The notes: generated from the letters alone by a model not told the origin. Counted from the first letter of the stretch, positions 1 to 7,372 are shown. The stretch is DNA of 41,468 bases from Coriobacteriaceae bacterium AF08-21 (GCA_027687465.1 JAQCQR010000021.1:1-41468), one strand, 5' to 3'. Translations and numbers: made by a program.

Positions 1-140
1 AAGCTTGGATACGCCTAGGCGCGGTCCAAGAAATCGTCCGCACCCCCTTACCGGACATTATTCCGCGAATGCCTTGTTATAGACGGGAGCAGGCTCACCG
101 CCATGGCAAGGAAGGCGTCGCGGTGAGACCTTCTATTGAT

Positions 141-186
141 AGCCATTATCACCTACAATTGTCATCAGATGTAGGCTTTTATGGCT
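141..186 (+). promoter_or_regulatory. Long inverted repeat before abiEi (probable operator)
   Basis: The 17-base arms 141-157 and 170-186 are inverted copies matching at 13 of 17 positions. Their outer six bases (AGCCAT/ATGGCT) and inner six bases (CCTACA/TGTAGG) are perfect, around a 12-base centre. A -10-like TACAAT (154-159) overlaps the left arm, and the right arm ends 17 bases before the abiEi start. AbiEi antitoxins are known to repress their own operon by binding inverted repeats, so this is the likely operator. No convincing -35 box is visible. Confidence 0.5.
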
Positions 187-203
187 TTCGAGAGGAATGT
201 CGC

Positions 204-746
204 ATGGTGATTAGCTATCGAGAGGCGCTGGCCGAGCTCGGGAGCAGGTACCGCGTGCGCAGGGCGGTGTCGGAAGGGGCGCTCCACCCCGTCGCCCGGG
301 GGATGTACTCGACCGGCCGGGACGAGGACGCCCTCGACGTAATCGCGAAGCGCTACCCCGGCGGCATCCTGACCGGGCAGACCGCGCTCTACGCCCACGG
401 ACTCGTAACCACGCCACCCGACCAGATAGACCTGGCCACGAAGCGCGGAGGGACCAAGATCCGCGACGCCGCGGTGCGTCAGCACTTCATCCCGACAGAA
501 TGGCTGGACGTCGGGAGGTCGACCGTCTCGATGGACGGAACAGAACTCCCCGCCTACGACCCCGAGCGCATGCTCCTTGAGCTCATGCGCTCACGCAACA
601 AGCTGCCCTACGACCTCTACAGGGAGGCCGTCGCCTCGTTCCGTAGACGTTCGGAGCGGCTGGACATATACAGGCTGCAGGACTACGCGGAGGCGATCCC
701 GCGCGGCGAGGCATATCTCGAGCGCGCCATGGAGGAGGTATTCTGA
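204..746 (+). CDS. abiEi: AbiEi-type antitoxin (type IV toxin-antitoxin)
   Basis: This is a 180-residue antitoxin and transcriptional regulator of the AbiE system. The first 45 residues form the N-terminal winged-helix region, with the family pattern YRVRRAVSEGALHPVARGMY: a recognition helix followed by a turn ending in GMY. The rest matches the C-terminal antitoxin domain (TGQTALYAHGL, then DPERMLLELMR). The ATG at 204 was chosen over the upstream in-frame ATG at 69 because it has AGAGGA in front of it and because the palindrome at 141-186 would otherwise lie inside the gene. The stop overlaps the toxin start as ATGA, so the pair is translationally coupled. In this family the antitoxin acts on transcription and counteracts the toxin without stable protein binding. 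Confidence 0.82.
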   Translation: MVISYREALAELGSRYRVRRAVSEGALHPVARGMYSTGRDEDALDVIAKRYPGGILTGQTALYAHGLVTTPPDQIDLATKRGGTKIRDAAVRQHFIPTEWLDVGRSTVSMDGTELPAYDPERMLLELMRSRNKLPYDLYREAVASFRRRSERLDIYRLQDYAEAIPRGEAYLERAMEEVF

Positions 747-1558
747 TGAACCTGAACGAGATGAGGGCGCGCTACGAACACGAGGAAGGCTACTCCCGCC
801 TCAACGCGACCGCGCGCGTCTGCCAGGACGTGATCCTCTCGAAGCTGGCGGCGTCGAGCATGCGCGACCGCGTGACGGTCAAGGGAGGAGTCCTGATGTG
901 CGCATTGTCGGGGAGCAGCCGCCGCGCGACCCAGGACATAGACCTCGACTTCGTGCGGTACCCGATGACCGACGCCTCCATCCGCTCCTTCGTGTCCGTC
1001 CTCTCGAACCTTGGCGACGGCATCACCGTCCGCATCGCGGGCGAGATAGAGGAGCTGTCGCAGCAAGACTACAAGGGCAGGCGCGTCAACCTCAAGGTCA
1101 GCGACGGCCGCAGCACGTTCGACACCAAGCTCGACTTGGGAGTCCATGCGAGCGCTGCGATGGAGCAGGACGAGCTGTGGTTCGATGTGACGCACAGGCA
1201 GGAGGGTGTCTGCTTGCTTGCGAACTCGAAGGAGCAGGTGTTCGCCGAGAAACTCAAATCCCTGCTGCGCCACGGCATCCGCAGCACGCGTTTCCGAGAC
1301 CTTTACGACATGTATTACATCGGGCACAGAAGGGACCTCGACAGGAAGCGGCTCATGCGCTACATCGACGAGACGATCCTCGATGACCCGGACATGTGGG
1401 ATGGCAGCATCGAGGATGTCGTCAGGCGCGTCGAGCGCACGCTCTCCAACCGGCAGTTCCTCGCACGGATGAAGTCCTCCCACAGGGACTGGGTCGGCAA
1501 GAGCGTCAGCGAGGTCACACGATGGCTGCCCAGTTTCCTGAGCAGCCTCCACCGATAA
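746..1558 (+). CDS. abiEii: AbiEii-type nucleotidyltransferase toxin
   Basis: This 270-residue protein has the DNA polymerase-beta-like nucleotidyltransferase fold of AbiEii/AbiGii toxins. Visible motifs are KGGVL at 46-50, the metal-binding TQDIDLDF at 62-69 (D64 and D66), the acidic TKLDLGV strand, and the late EKLKSLLRHG...RFRDLYDMYYI segment typical of the family. Known AbiEii toxins bind GTP and stop growth on phage infection. Length is normal and all family motifs are present, so it looks functional. It starts inside the abiEi stop codon. Downstream lies a hairpin and then a long region without clear genes, so the operon has only these two genes. Confidence 0.85.
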   Translation: MNLNEMRARYEHEEGYSRLNATARVCQDVILSKLAASSMRDRVTVKGGVLMCALSGSSRRATQDIDLDFVRYPMTDASIRSFVSVLSNLGDGITVRIAGEIEELSQQDYKGRRVNLKVSDGRSTFDTKLDLGVHASAAMEQDELWFDVTHRQEGVCLLANSKEQVFAEKLKSLLRHGIRSTRFRDLYDMYYIGHRRDLDRKRLMRYIDETILDDPDMWDGSIEDVVRRVERTLSNRQFLARMKSSHRDWVGKSVSEVTRWLPSFLSSLHR

Positions 1559-1589
1559 GCGCAACATCGAGGAAACGGCGCAGACGTGC

Positions 1590-1623
1590 GGCGCCATTCG
1601 ATATCGAGTCATCGAATGGCGCC
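1590..1623 (+). terminator. 13-bp hairpin after abiEii
   Basis: Perfect 13-base arms (1590-1602 and 1611-1623, GGCGCCATTCGAT and its complement) enclose an 8-base loop 32 bases past the abiEii stop. No T-run follows, so it may stop transcripts poorly or act as an RNA-stabilising 3' structure. Confidence 0.45.
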
Positions 1624-1803
1624 GCCGTCAACCCGAAGCGTTCCCCAGAGGTCTCCTTACAGGCGATGGCTCAGTTTCCAATCTCCTTGTCGTCGTCCAC
1701 GTACAGCTCGATGCGCGTGCGGTCCTTGTGCTATCGATGGTCAGGGCGAGATGGTATGCCGAGGCCCGCACCGCGGCAGTCCAAGCATGGGACAGCCTCG
1801 CCA

Positions 1804-1873
1804 TTCCGGACATTTCAGCCCTTTTCCGGACATTTTTAGCCCATTTCCGGACATTATCCGTGAATGTCCGGAA
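1804..1873 (+). repeat. TTCCGGACAT repeat cluster
   Basis: TTCCGGACAT occurs directly at 1804-1813, 1824-1833 and 1845-1854 (spacing 20 and 21 bases) and inverted (ATGTCCGGAA) at 1864-1873. A related copy lies at 51-73 before the abiE operon: CCGGACATTA followed by a CG.GAATG tail, like 1847-1869. Two helical turns between copies suggests a protein-binding array, but no gene starts just downstream. The surrounding open frames show no recognisable protein. Confidence 0.6.
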
Positions 1874-1997
1874 TAGAGCCCTCGTGTCCGTGATGGGACT
1901 TGACCAACCGACCAGACAAATACTGCCGCTTTATTCATTGCCTATGAAACTGGCGCTTTGCAGGGTTATGGGAATGGCGAGCCGTCAGACTGCGATT

Positions 1998-2121
1998 GGA
2001 CTAAAGATGGGCCTTCCACAGAATTTAGTCCTATGAACGGTCTAAAATCTTATTTCTAGTTGTCAGATTGGACTAAGGCGACCTTGATTTCGAGCTTTAG
2101 TCGTATCTTACGACTAAAGCT
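1998..2121. repeat. Two hairpins built on GGACTAAA / CTTTAGTC
   Basis: GGACTAAA (1998-2005) pairs with TTTAGTCC (2024-2031). Further on, a perfect 12-bp stem, AGCTTTAGTCGT (2093-2104) with ACGACTAAAGCT (2110-2121), encloses a 5-base loop. The string GATTGGACTAA occurs at 1994-2004 and again at 2066-2076. The region is non-coding as far as can be seen and leads straight into the 81-base tandem hairpins. Confidence 0.5.
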
Positions 2122-2127
2122 GGCTGT

Positions 2128-2320
2128 CCAAATCAGGTCTAACCGTTACGGATCAAGACAGACCGATCCCGCCTGCCGGAAAATCTAAATCTGTAACAGT
2201 TACTCGGCAAAATCCGTCCCTCGTGTTACAGATTTAGACAAACGAAGACCGTCCTGCCGAAACATCTCGATCTGTAACATCTAGCCGCCCAAATCGGGTC
2301 TAGATGTTACAGATCGAGAT
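2128..2320. repeat. Tandem 80/81-base hairpin repeats with paired arm changes
   Basis: There are two full units and one partial unit. Unit 2 has 15-base perfect arms at 2184-2198 and 2224-2238. Unit 3 has 21-base perfect arms at 2264-2284 and 2300-2320. Corresponding bases are exactly 81 apart, both arms carrying ATCTGTAACA/TGTTACAGAT. Each unit begins with CTGCCG. At arm positions 4-5, unit 2 has AA against TT and unit 3 has CG against CG, so pairing is preserved. Unit 1 survives only as a right half at 2128-2158, matching unit 3 at an offset of 161. A smaller 6-bp hairpin follows at 2343-2360. No gene is visible inside. Confidence 0.7.
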
Positions 2321-2369
2321 TTTGTTTGGGAGGCCGAGAATTGGACCGAAAACACGGTCCCGGAATAAC

Positions 2370-2399
2370 AAAAAAGCTCGCCGGCTAGGCCGACGAGCT
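2370..2399 (-). terminator. Ancestral terminator of tRNA(fMet), now cut off
   Basis: On the minus strand, AGCTCG...CGAGCT arms (2375-2380 and 2394-2399) with an inner GGC/GCC stem are followed by a run of T. It lies just beyond the tRNA 3' fragment at 2408-2446. Before integration it would have ended transcription of the initiator tRNA gene. Confidence 0.65.
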
Positions 2400-2407
2400 G
2401 CAAGTTC

Positions 2408-2446
2408 TTGGTCGCGGGGGCAGGATTTGAACCTACGACCTCCGGG
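2408..2446. other. attL: attL: 39-base tRNA 3' fragment
   Basis: These 39 bases are identical to 11113-11151, the T-arm and acceptor 3' part of the tRNA(fMet) gene up to the anticodon-stem side. The match stops at 2446: the next bases are CACCC, against TTATG in the tRNA. This is the classic mark of tyrosine-recombinase integration into a tRNA 3' end. An integrase gene starts reading towards it 150 bases away. Confidence 0.9.
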
Positions 2447-2534
2447 CACCCTTTTCAAATTCTAGTTTCCCGAGGTCACACGCTATATCATCCCAGCTCA
2501 AACCCTATTTTTCGACCAAAACAGTGTCACTCGG

Positions 2535-2561
2535 TATCACGTAAAATCACGGAAAATCACG
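2535..2561. repeat. Three helically phased ATCACG motifs near attL
   Basis: ATCACG recurs at 2536-2541, 2546-2551 and 2556-2561, exactly 10 bases apart. The last two are within AAAATCACG. They lie between the attL core and the 28-base arm repeat. Such spacing fits cooperative binding of a small excisionase or integrase N-terminal domain on one DNA face. This is inference. Confidence 0.45.
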
Positions 2562-2587
2562 CTCATACATATTACCATACAGATTAC
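2560..2587 (+). repeat. 28-base end repeat, left copy (probable integrase arm site)
   Basis: Identical over 28 bases and in the same orientation to 11018-11045. It starts CGCTCATACAT and ends CAGATTAC. In the excised circle the two copies would flank the attP core at about 110 and 70 bases, as arm-type integrase sites do. The left copy ends 9 bases before the integrase stop codon. Confidence 0.7.
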
Positions 2588-2596
2588 CTCGAACCC

Positions 2597-3814
2597 CTAG
2601 GTCGTACGGAGCATGTCCACCAAAACGGAGACGTTGGTCGTATCCGTATAGTAGCTGCGATTCACCTCGGGGCTGTGCCCGAAATACGCCGAGCGAATCA
2701 AATCGGGAACGCCTCTCTGCATCCACTCGGTGTTGAGGGTCGCGCGCCAGACATGGGTCGAGACCTTATCGAGAAGGGGTATGTCCAAGGTGTCTGCCAA
2801 CTCGTGATAGAGCTTCTTAATGGCATGCTGCGCGTTGTTGATGTCCCACGCGCTGCCAGGAGCCGCGGGGGCGGGGAACAGCAGCGCGCCTGGTTCGGCC
2901 CCCACTCTTTCCAGCCGCGCCCTCATGCGCTCGGCAACGCGCTCGTCAAGGATGGGGATGGTACGCCCACGATGGGTCTTTGACACCTCGGTCGTCACGG
3001 TGACACTAAGCAAGCCGTCCTTGTCCTCAACGTTCGCGCGGCTGAGCAGTCTCGCCTCGTTGATGCGAAGCCCCGTCACTGCCTGCAGCAGCGTGATCTC
3101 AACGACAGCGCGGCGCAGATTGCGCACATCCTCAACGGTATAGCGCCCTCTTTTCGGCGGATTTACATCATTGGGGTCAATCGCAAGCAGGTATTCGAGC
3201 ACGCGCCCGCGCTCCTCCGGCGTGAGCGCCTGTCCGCCCGGAGCCTTGTTTGTCATGCGGCACTCAGGCAGGCGCGGCCTGAAGCTCTTGAGGGGGTTGT
3301 GGGCGATTACCTCGTCGCGTACCAAAGGCTCAAGAACATATTTGCTCACCGTCTTTTGGCAATGCTTGGCGGTAGAGGTGCCGTGGCGCCTTGCCATCCC
3401 CTCCAAGATGCCTTCGAGGTTGCGCGGGCGAACCGCGTCCGCGATGCGAAAGCCCCCAAACGCCTCCGCCGCGAGATTGAGCACGTGGCAGTATTTATCC
3501 CGTGTTCGGGGTCGCAAGATGGAATCATCGGTGCGCTCGATTCCGGGGATTACCTCTTTGCGGATATAGTCGCGCATGCTCGACGAGCCCTTCCAAGGAG
3601 TGCTGCCCCCGCCTGTTGCGAGAATTTCCTCAGCTTGGGCATGAGCGCGGCGGCGCAGCTCGCCTTTGGTGCACTTCCCCTTGGTCGTCTTCTTGATGAG
3701 ACGCCCGTTCAGCAAGCGCATGCTCCACTGCATGCGATAGCCACCGTCGGGCGTCGGCGTAATCTTTGCGCGGTCAATGCTTGTCTCTCCAAGCTCAAGG
3801 GCGACGCGGGACAT
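2597..3814 (-). CDS. int: Tyrosine recombinase (phage-type integrase)
   Basis: This 405-residue site-specific recombinase would integrate and excise the element at tRNA(fMet). An arm-binding-like N-terminus (about 1-60) comes first, then a SAM-like core-binding domain (about 75-180) and the catalytic domain (about 195-400). Catalytic residues are visible: R250 in TGLRINEA, K279 in VSKTHRGR, H354 and R357 in THVWR, H380 in YFGH, and nucleophile Y389 nine residues after H380, the usual spacing. The start is fixed by GGAGGTG 5 bases upstream of the ATG. The gene follows xis by 26 bases and ends next to the left arm repeat. All key residues are present, so it should be active. Confidence 0.95.
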   Translation of the reverse strand: MSRVALELGETSIDRAKITPTPDGGYRMQWSMRLLNGRLIKKTTKGKCTKGELRRRAHAQAEEILATGGGSTPWKGSSSMRDYIRKEVIPGIERTDDSILRPRTRDKYCHVLNLAAEAFGGFRIADAVRPRNLEGILEGMARRHGTSTAKHCQKTVSKYVLEPLVRDEVIAHNPLKSFRPRLPECRMTNKAPGGQALTPEERGRVLEYLLAIDPNDVNPPKRGRYTVEDVRNLRRAVVEITLLQAVTGLRINEARLLSRANVEDKDGLLSVTVTTEVSKTHRGRTIPILDERVAERMRARLERVGAEPGALLFPAPAAPGSAWDINNAQHAIKKLYHELADTLDIPLLDKVSTHVWRATLNTEWMQRGVPDLIRSAYFGHSPEVNRSYYTDTTNVSVLVDMLRTT

Positions 3815-3840
3815 GTTTCACCTCCCTTCCTTTGCGTCGC

Positions 3841-4065
3841 CTATCGGCGAGCATCTCCGCTCGCCTTTACCTGATGTTCGACAATCCAGTCCTGCACGTC
3901 GCTCACGCGATACATCACAGGGGAGCGCTTCTTGCCCAGGCGAATGTACGCAGGCCCTCGGCCCTTGCAGCGCCAGTTCGCGAGCGTGCGAGAGCTGATG
4001 CCCAGCACGAATGCGGCCTCTTTTGAGTCGATGAGAAAAATGGAATCGGTTTCGTTTGTAGCCAT
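3841..4065 (-). CDS. xis: Excisionase-like helix-turn-helix protein
   Basis: This 74-residue basic protein has a MerR/excisionase-type HTH (HTH_17 pattern). IDSKEAAFVLGISSRTLANW (12-31) forms the helix-turn-helix, and the wing is IRLGKKRSPVMYRVSDVQDW (41-60). A longer reading frame extends upstream, but the ATG at 4065 has a perfect AGGAGG five bases before it and gives the normal Xis length. Its position directly before int on the same strand supports a role in directing excision. A general regulator of int is the alternative. Confidence 0.8.
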   Translation of the reverse strand: MATNETDSIFLIDSKEAAFVLGISSRTLANWRCKGRGPAYIRLGKKRSPVMYRVSDVQDWIVEHQVKASGDARR

Positions 4066-5098
4066 GACTGCCTCCTGGCAACAGGCACAGCCGCAATAGC
4101 GGCGTGCATCCTGGCCAGAAGGCGCTCCCATCGGATGCGATACGCACATCCGCGCTTCCTGACATGCGGGAATCGGCGAAACCCAATTCGCGCGTCCCGC
4201 GAGCCGACCTGCAGCGGTCTTTTGGCCTTGCCCAGCCCGAGCAGGGGTTTGGTGCATCGGACATGGCGTGGGGAGGCTCTGTTTCCCCGAGGCAGCCTCT
4301 TAAGGCGTCATGGGAGACGCCACCTGCATCCAGTGGTTAGCGCTCCGAGAAGACGGAAGCGCCAGAGCACGAGGCCTCAAACGGCCTGATGACATCTTAC
4401 CCCGCTGTGCCATTCTTGCCAAACGGGGAAAATGTCGCTTGATTTTAGGCACATCGCCCGGGAAGACCGATGCTGAGGGCAACGAGAGAGACGCGCCCGT
4501 TTTCACGCCGCGTTTTTCGGAAAACAGTTCCATAAAGTCACCATAAGCGGCAGGGCAAGCCCCGCACTTGCAACGCACGCTCGCACGCTCCTCATCCCGT
4601 CGTTGCATGATCGGGGCGACGCCGTTGCGGCCTCGCGGCAGTCTTGTGGCAGGGCTTTTCAGGCCCGAACTGCCATCCCAAACCCCCGCCCGCAGGCTCG
4701 CAACGCGGGACTGGCAACCCTGGCAGCCCCTCCCGCCACCGCAAAACGGGTAGCGGTGGAAGAAGACGTACACGAAAAGGCAGGGGACGGTCTTACCTGT
4801 GTCCATGTACTATTTAGGCTGCCAGGACTGCCAGCGCCCTCTCAGCCCCCATCGCCTCAGAAGGAAGGGCGGCAGGAAGTCGCCGCGCCGACCCCTGCCG
4901 CGCACCTGCCAAACCTGCCGTGCGCCACCTTCTCCGCCGCGGCGTCCTCACTTCACGAAAACAGCACACCGACTTTCCGCTCATTTATGAACAGAAAGCC
5001 CTTCTACCTGCGCTTTTGCAGATAACGAGGTCTTCTCAGTCACCGAATGTCACGGTAAAACATTCTAAACACACCGCGAAAGATTCGGAGGAGAAGCC
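4066..5098. other. 1-kb region between xis and primase genes
   Basis: No well-supported gene is visible. Dyads are frequent: GCCGC/GCGGC at 4090-4103 before xis, GGCGTC/GACGCC at 4304-4321, CCACCGC/GCGGTGG at 4736-4759, and a separated pair CCTGGCAGCC (4719-4728) with GGCTGCCAGG (4817-4826). A 168-residue frame on the minus strand (4300-4806) has no recognisable domain and a composition like non-coding DNA. The region probably holds the divergent promoters for xis-int and the primase. Confidence 0.4.
4805..4990 (+). CDS. Possible 61-residue zinc-ribbon peptide
   Basis: This frame starts at ATG 4805 (or GTG 4799). It has two CxxC knuckles 25 residues apart, in GCQDCQRPLSPHR and RTCQTCRAP. They are joined by a very basic stretch (RLRRKGGRKSPRR). 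That layout (CxxCxRPL...CxxCR) resembles small treble-clef zinc ribbons found beside replication genes. The ribosome-binding site is weak (AGGGG too far upstream), and the C-terminal third is proline- and histidine-rich without pattern. It may be a chance frame in the dyad-rich region. Confidence 0.25.
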   Translation: MYYLGCQDCQRPLSPHRLRRKGGRKSPRRPLPRTCQTCRAPPSPPRRPHFTKTAHRLSAHL

Positions 5099-6775
5099 AT
5101 GGGACAGACGTATAACGAGCTTATAAGAACCGTGACCGAAGACTATCTTGGGGGCATCGACATGGACAGCATCCCGTCCCCAGAAACCATTGAGAATGAG
5201 CTGCTCCAAGCCACCAACAACGCCATTGAGAGGTACAACCTCGGTCCTCGTGACGAAAATGCCCCAATCGGCGCAAAACTGAAGGACGCCTACCCCGACC
5301 AGAAGCCGCCGGGAGAGCGCCTCAAGAAGCTCAGGGAGCTTCTGCCCCTCCAGATTGCGCTTGCCATCAAGTGGCTCCACCACGCCAAGCTCATCTGCTG
5401 GGCGGCAGACGAGGGGGACGGAAACTACGACGTGGGCGTGTACCAGTCGGAGGGGGACGCCAAGGGCGTCTACGACACCAGAAGCGACAACCTCACGCGG
5501 CTTATCCGCCGCTATGACGCAACGATCAGCAAACGCAACGTCGATGAGGTCGTTGCGATCTTGCGCGCGGTGTGCGAGGTGGTGTCCCCCTGCACCAAAC
5601 CCGACCTCGTCGCCGTGAACAACGGCCTGTACGACTATGGCAACAAGATTCTCATGGACTTCGACCCCGAGCTGGTGTTCACCTCCAAAATCGGGACGGA
5701 CTTCGTGGAAGACGCCCCCAATCCCGTCATCCGCAACAACGAGGACGGCACCGACTGGGACGTGGTGACGTGGATGGACGAGCTTTCCGACGACCCCAAG
5801 GTCGTGGAGCTTCTTTGGCAGGTTCTCGGTGCGGTCGTGCGCCCCAACGTCGACTGGAACAAGAGCGCGTGGCTGTACTCGACCCTCGGCAACAACGGCA
5901 AGGGGACGTTTTGCACCCTCGCCCGCAACCTCTGCGGCAAGGGGGCGTGGGCGTCCATCCCCATCAAGGCGTTCGGGGACGACTTCAAGCTCGAATCCCT
6001 CACGCGCGTCTCCGCCATCATCACCGACGAGAACGACACGGGCACCTACCTGGACGATGCGGCGGCGCTCAAGTCCATCATCACGGGAGACCCGTTCTTG
6101 ATGAACCGCAAGTTCAAAGACCCGCGCTCGGTGAAGTTCCGAGGCTTCATGATTCAGTGCATCAACTCGCTGCCGAAGCTTCGCGACAAGTCGGAGTCTC
6201 TGTACCGCCGCCTTCTGGTGATTCCCTTCGAGAAGCGCTTCGAGGGCTGCGAGCGCAAGTACATCAAGGGCGACTACCTGAACCGACCCGAAGTCCTCGA
6301 ATACGTGCTCCACCGCATCCTCGCAAAGACCGATTACTACGAGCTTGACGCCCCCGAGGCGACGTGCAGGCTCCTTGCCGAGTATCGCGAGGTGAACGAC
6401 CCCGTGCGCCAGTTCCTCGACGACATCCTGCCGCAAGTCACTTGGGATTTGCTCCCCTGGCAGTTCCTCCACGACCTGTACCGTCACTGGTCGCGGCGCA
6501 ACAACCCCTCGGGAAGGGTTCAGTCCAAGCAGGTCTTCGTCAAGGAGGTCAAGGCGCTCCTGCCCCAGCACGGCATCGGATGGAGCTCCACCCAAAACCC
6601 CGTCCGCGCCCCCTCAAAGATGGGCTGGCCCGAACCGCTCATCTTGGAGTACGAAGTGACCGAGTGGATGAACAGAGCCTATTGCGGGTCCGACACCGAC
6701 CGCCGGTGCATGCCCGCCAGCATCAAGGAGCGATACGAGGGGCTGGTGCGAGACGTCCCGCAAGGCGAGCCGTAA
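5099..6775 (+). CDS. P4-type primase / SF3 helicase (D5 family)
   Basis: This 558-residue replication protein is of the phage/plasmid P4-family primase C-terminal type. The N-terminal 230 residues include the D5_N-like helical region (VVAILRAVCEVVSP, then PDLVAVNNGLYDY). The SF3 helicase core follows: Walker A GNNGKGT (264-270), Walker B IITDEN (307-312), sensor asparagine in IQCIN (N356), and arginine finger in SLYRRLLVIPF (R370/R371). There is no AEP catalytic primase domain in the first 150 residues, so it may be helicase-only or rely on a host primase. GGAGGAG precedes the ATG. A strong terminator and a hairpin array follow. It likely replicates the excised element. Confidence 0.9.
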   Translation: MGQTYNELIRTVTEDYLGGIDMDSIPSPETIENELLQATNNAIERYNLGPRDENAPIGAKLKDAYPDQKPPGERLKKLRELLPLQIALAIKWLHHAKLICWAADEGDGNYDVGVYQSEGDAKGVYDTRSDNLTRLIRRYDATISKRNVDEVVAILRAVCEVVSPCTKPDLVAVNNGLYDYGNKILMDFDPELVFTSKIGTDFVEDAPNPVIRNNEDGTDWDVVTWMDELSDDPKVVELLWQVLGAVVRPNVDWNKSAWLYSTLGNNGKGTFCTLARNLCGKGAWASIPIKAFGDDFKLESLTRVSAIITDENDTGTYLDDAAALKSIITGDPFLMNRKFKDPRSVKFRGFMIQCINSLPKLRDKSESLYRRLLVIPFEKRFEGCERKYIKGDYLNRPEVLEYVLHRILAKTDYYELDAPEATCRLLAEYREVNDPVRQFLDDILPQVTWDLLPWQFLHDLYRHWSRRNNPSGRVQSKQVFVKEVKALLPQHGIGWSSTQNPVRAPSKMGWPEPLILEYEVTEWMNRAYCGSDTDRRCMPASIKERYEGLVRDVPQGEP

Positions 6776-6822
6776 GCCAACCCGCAGCCCGCTGAACCTC
6801 ATGATGCAGGCCGCCGCGAAAG

Positions 6823-7073
6823 CGAAGCGATCTGCCCCGCACCGCAGGGGTAGTCGCTTCGATCACGGCGGCATCCACTGTCTCGATAGGGACGGACGGC
6901 TTTTCGCCTCCGTCCCTTTTCATGTGGCGCTCCGCCGGCACCCAAGCCCGCTGGCGTACGTCCTGAGACGGCATCTGCGAGCGCCTTGCGCTCGCAGCGT
7001 TTGCGACCCTAAGGTCGCATCGAGGGGGACTGTCGGCTATGCCGACCGCAGCGCACGCTGCGTCAGTCCCCCT
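6823..7073. repeat. Array of nested hairpins (candidate element origin)
   Basis: There are six perfect stem-loops in 250 bases. CGAAGCGA 6823-6830 pairs with 6854-6861, with inner CCCC/GGGG. The terminator hairpin at 6888-6917 follows. Then come a 10-bp stem with a 3-base loop (6975-6984/6988-6997), TGCGACC/GGTCGCA (7002-7019), and an outer 10-bp stem 7023-7032/7064-7073. Inside the outer stem are two hairpins, 7032-7046 and 7047-7062, giving a three-way junction. No open frame crosses it plausibly. Lying directly behind the helicase gene, it is a candidate replication origin, packaging or strand-initiation site, or a structured RNA. Confidence 0.55.
6888..6920 (+). terminator. Terminator after primase gene
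   Basis: AGGGACGGA (6888-6896) pairs perfectly with TCCGTCCCT (6909-6917) and is followed by TTTT. It lies 112 bases past the primase stop. Confidence 0.75.
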
Positions 7074-7156
7074 TATGCCCTTTTGCCTTTTTTGCCCCCG
7101 AAGCGTATAGCGGAGGGAGCCAAGGCGATTTCTCCTGATATATGGCGTGAAACGCC

Positions 7157-7298
7157 GTAGAAAACAAGGCGTGTTTCAGGGGTTGAATTTGTCGAAAATT
7201 GCGACAGTTGTAGAAAGCGCTTCGGCAAGCCCCATAAACGGGGCAATCTTCTCGGAGTTTTTCTACAAGTCCAGGCGTAAAGTGACGACGTGTAGAAA
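7157..7298. repeat. Four GTAGAAA motifs (iteron-like)
   Basis: GTAGAAA occurs at 7157-7163, 7210-7216 and 7292-7298, and inverted (TTTCTAC) at 7260-7266. Two of them extend to a perfect inverted pair TTGTAGAAA/TTTCTACAA (7208-7216, 7260-7268). With the adjoining hairpin array they could be initiator-binding sites. A short frame here (7147-7332) has no ribosome-binding site and no recognisable content. Confidence 0.4.
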
Positions 7299-7321
7299 GT
7301 GCGTCTTGAGTGTCCGCGAAG

Positions 7322-7362
7322 CAAAAAAATAAAGGGCGCAGCGATTGTTTCGCTGCGCCCTT
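7322..7362 (-). terminator. Terminator of the minus-strand cargo genes
   Basis: A perfect 12-bp stem (7332-7343 with 7351-7362, AAGGGCGCAGCG) has a 7-base loop. On the minus strand it is followed by a T-rich run (complement of 7322-7331). It sits 10 bases beyond the stop of the gene at 7373-7654. Confidence 0.8.
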
Positions 7363-7372
7363 CGGCGTCTTT

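Noticed and set aside
69..203. Upstream extension of abiEi from ATG 69
   Set aside because: It would place the palindrome and -10-like box inside the gene; ATG 204 has a proper ribosome-binding site and begins the family domain.
1728..2036. 102-residue open frame after abiE
   Set aside because: It runs through the TTCCGGACAT repeats, giving repetitive FRTF-type residues, and has no ribosome-binding site.
2128..2320. CRISPR-like array
   Set aside because: Repeats are long palindromes with only two to three units at 81 bases, no uniform short repeat with unique spacers, and no cas genes.
4300..4806. 168-residue minus-strand frame between xis and primase
   Set aside because: No domain, no ribosome-binding site, composition like the surrounding dyad-rich DNA.
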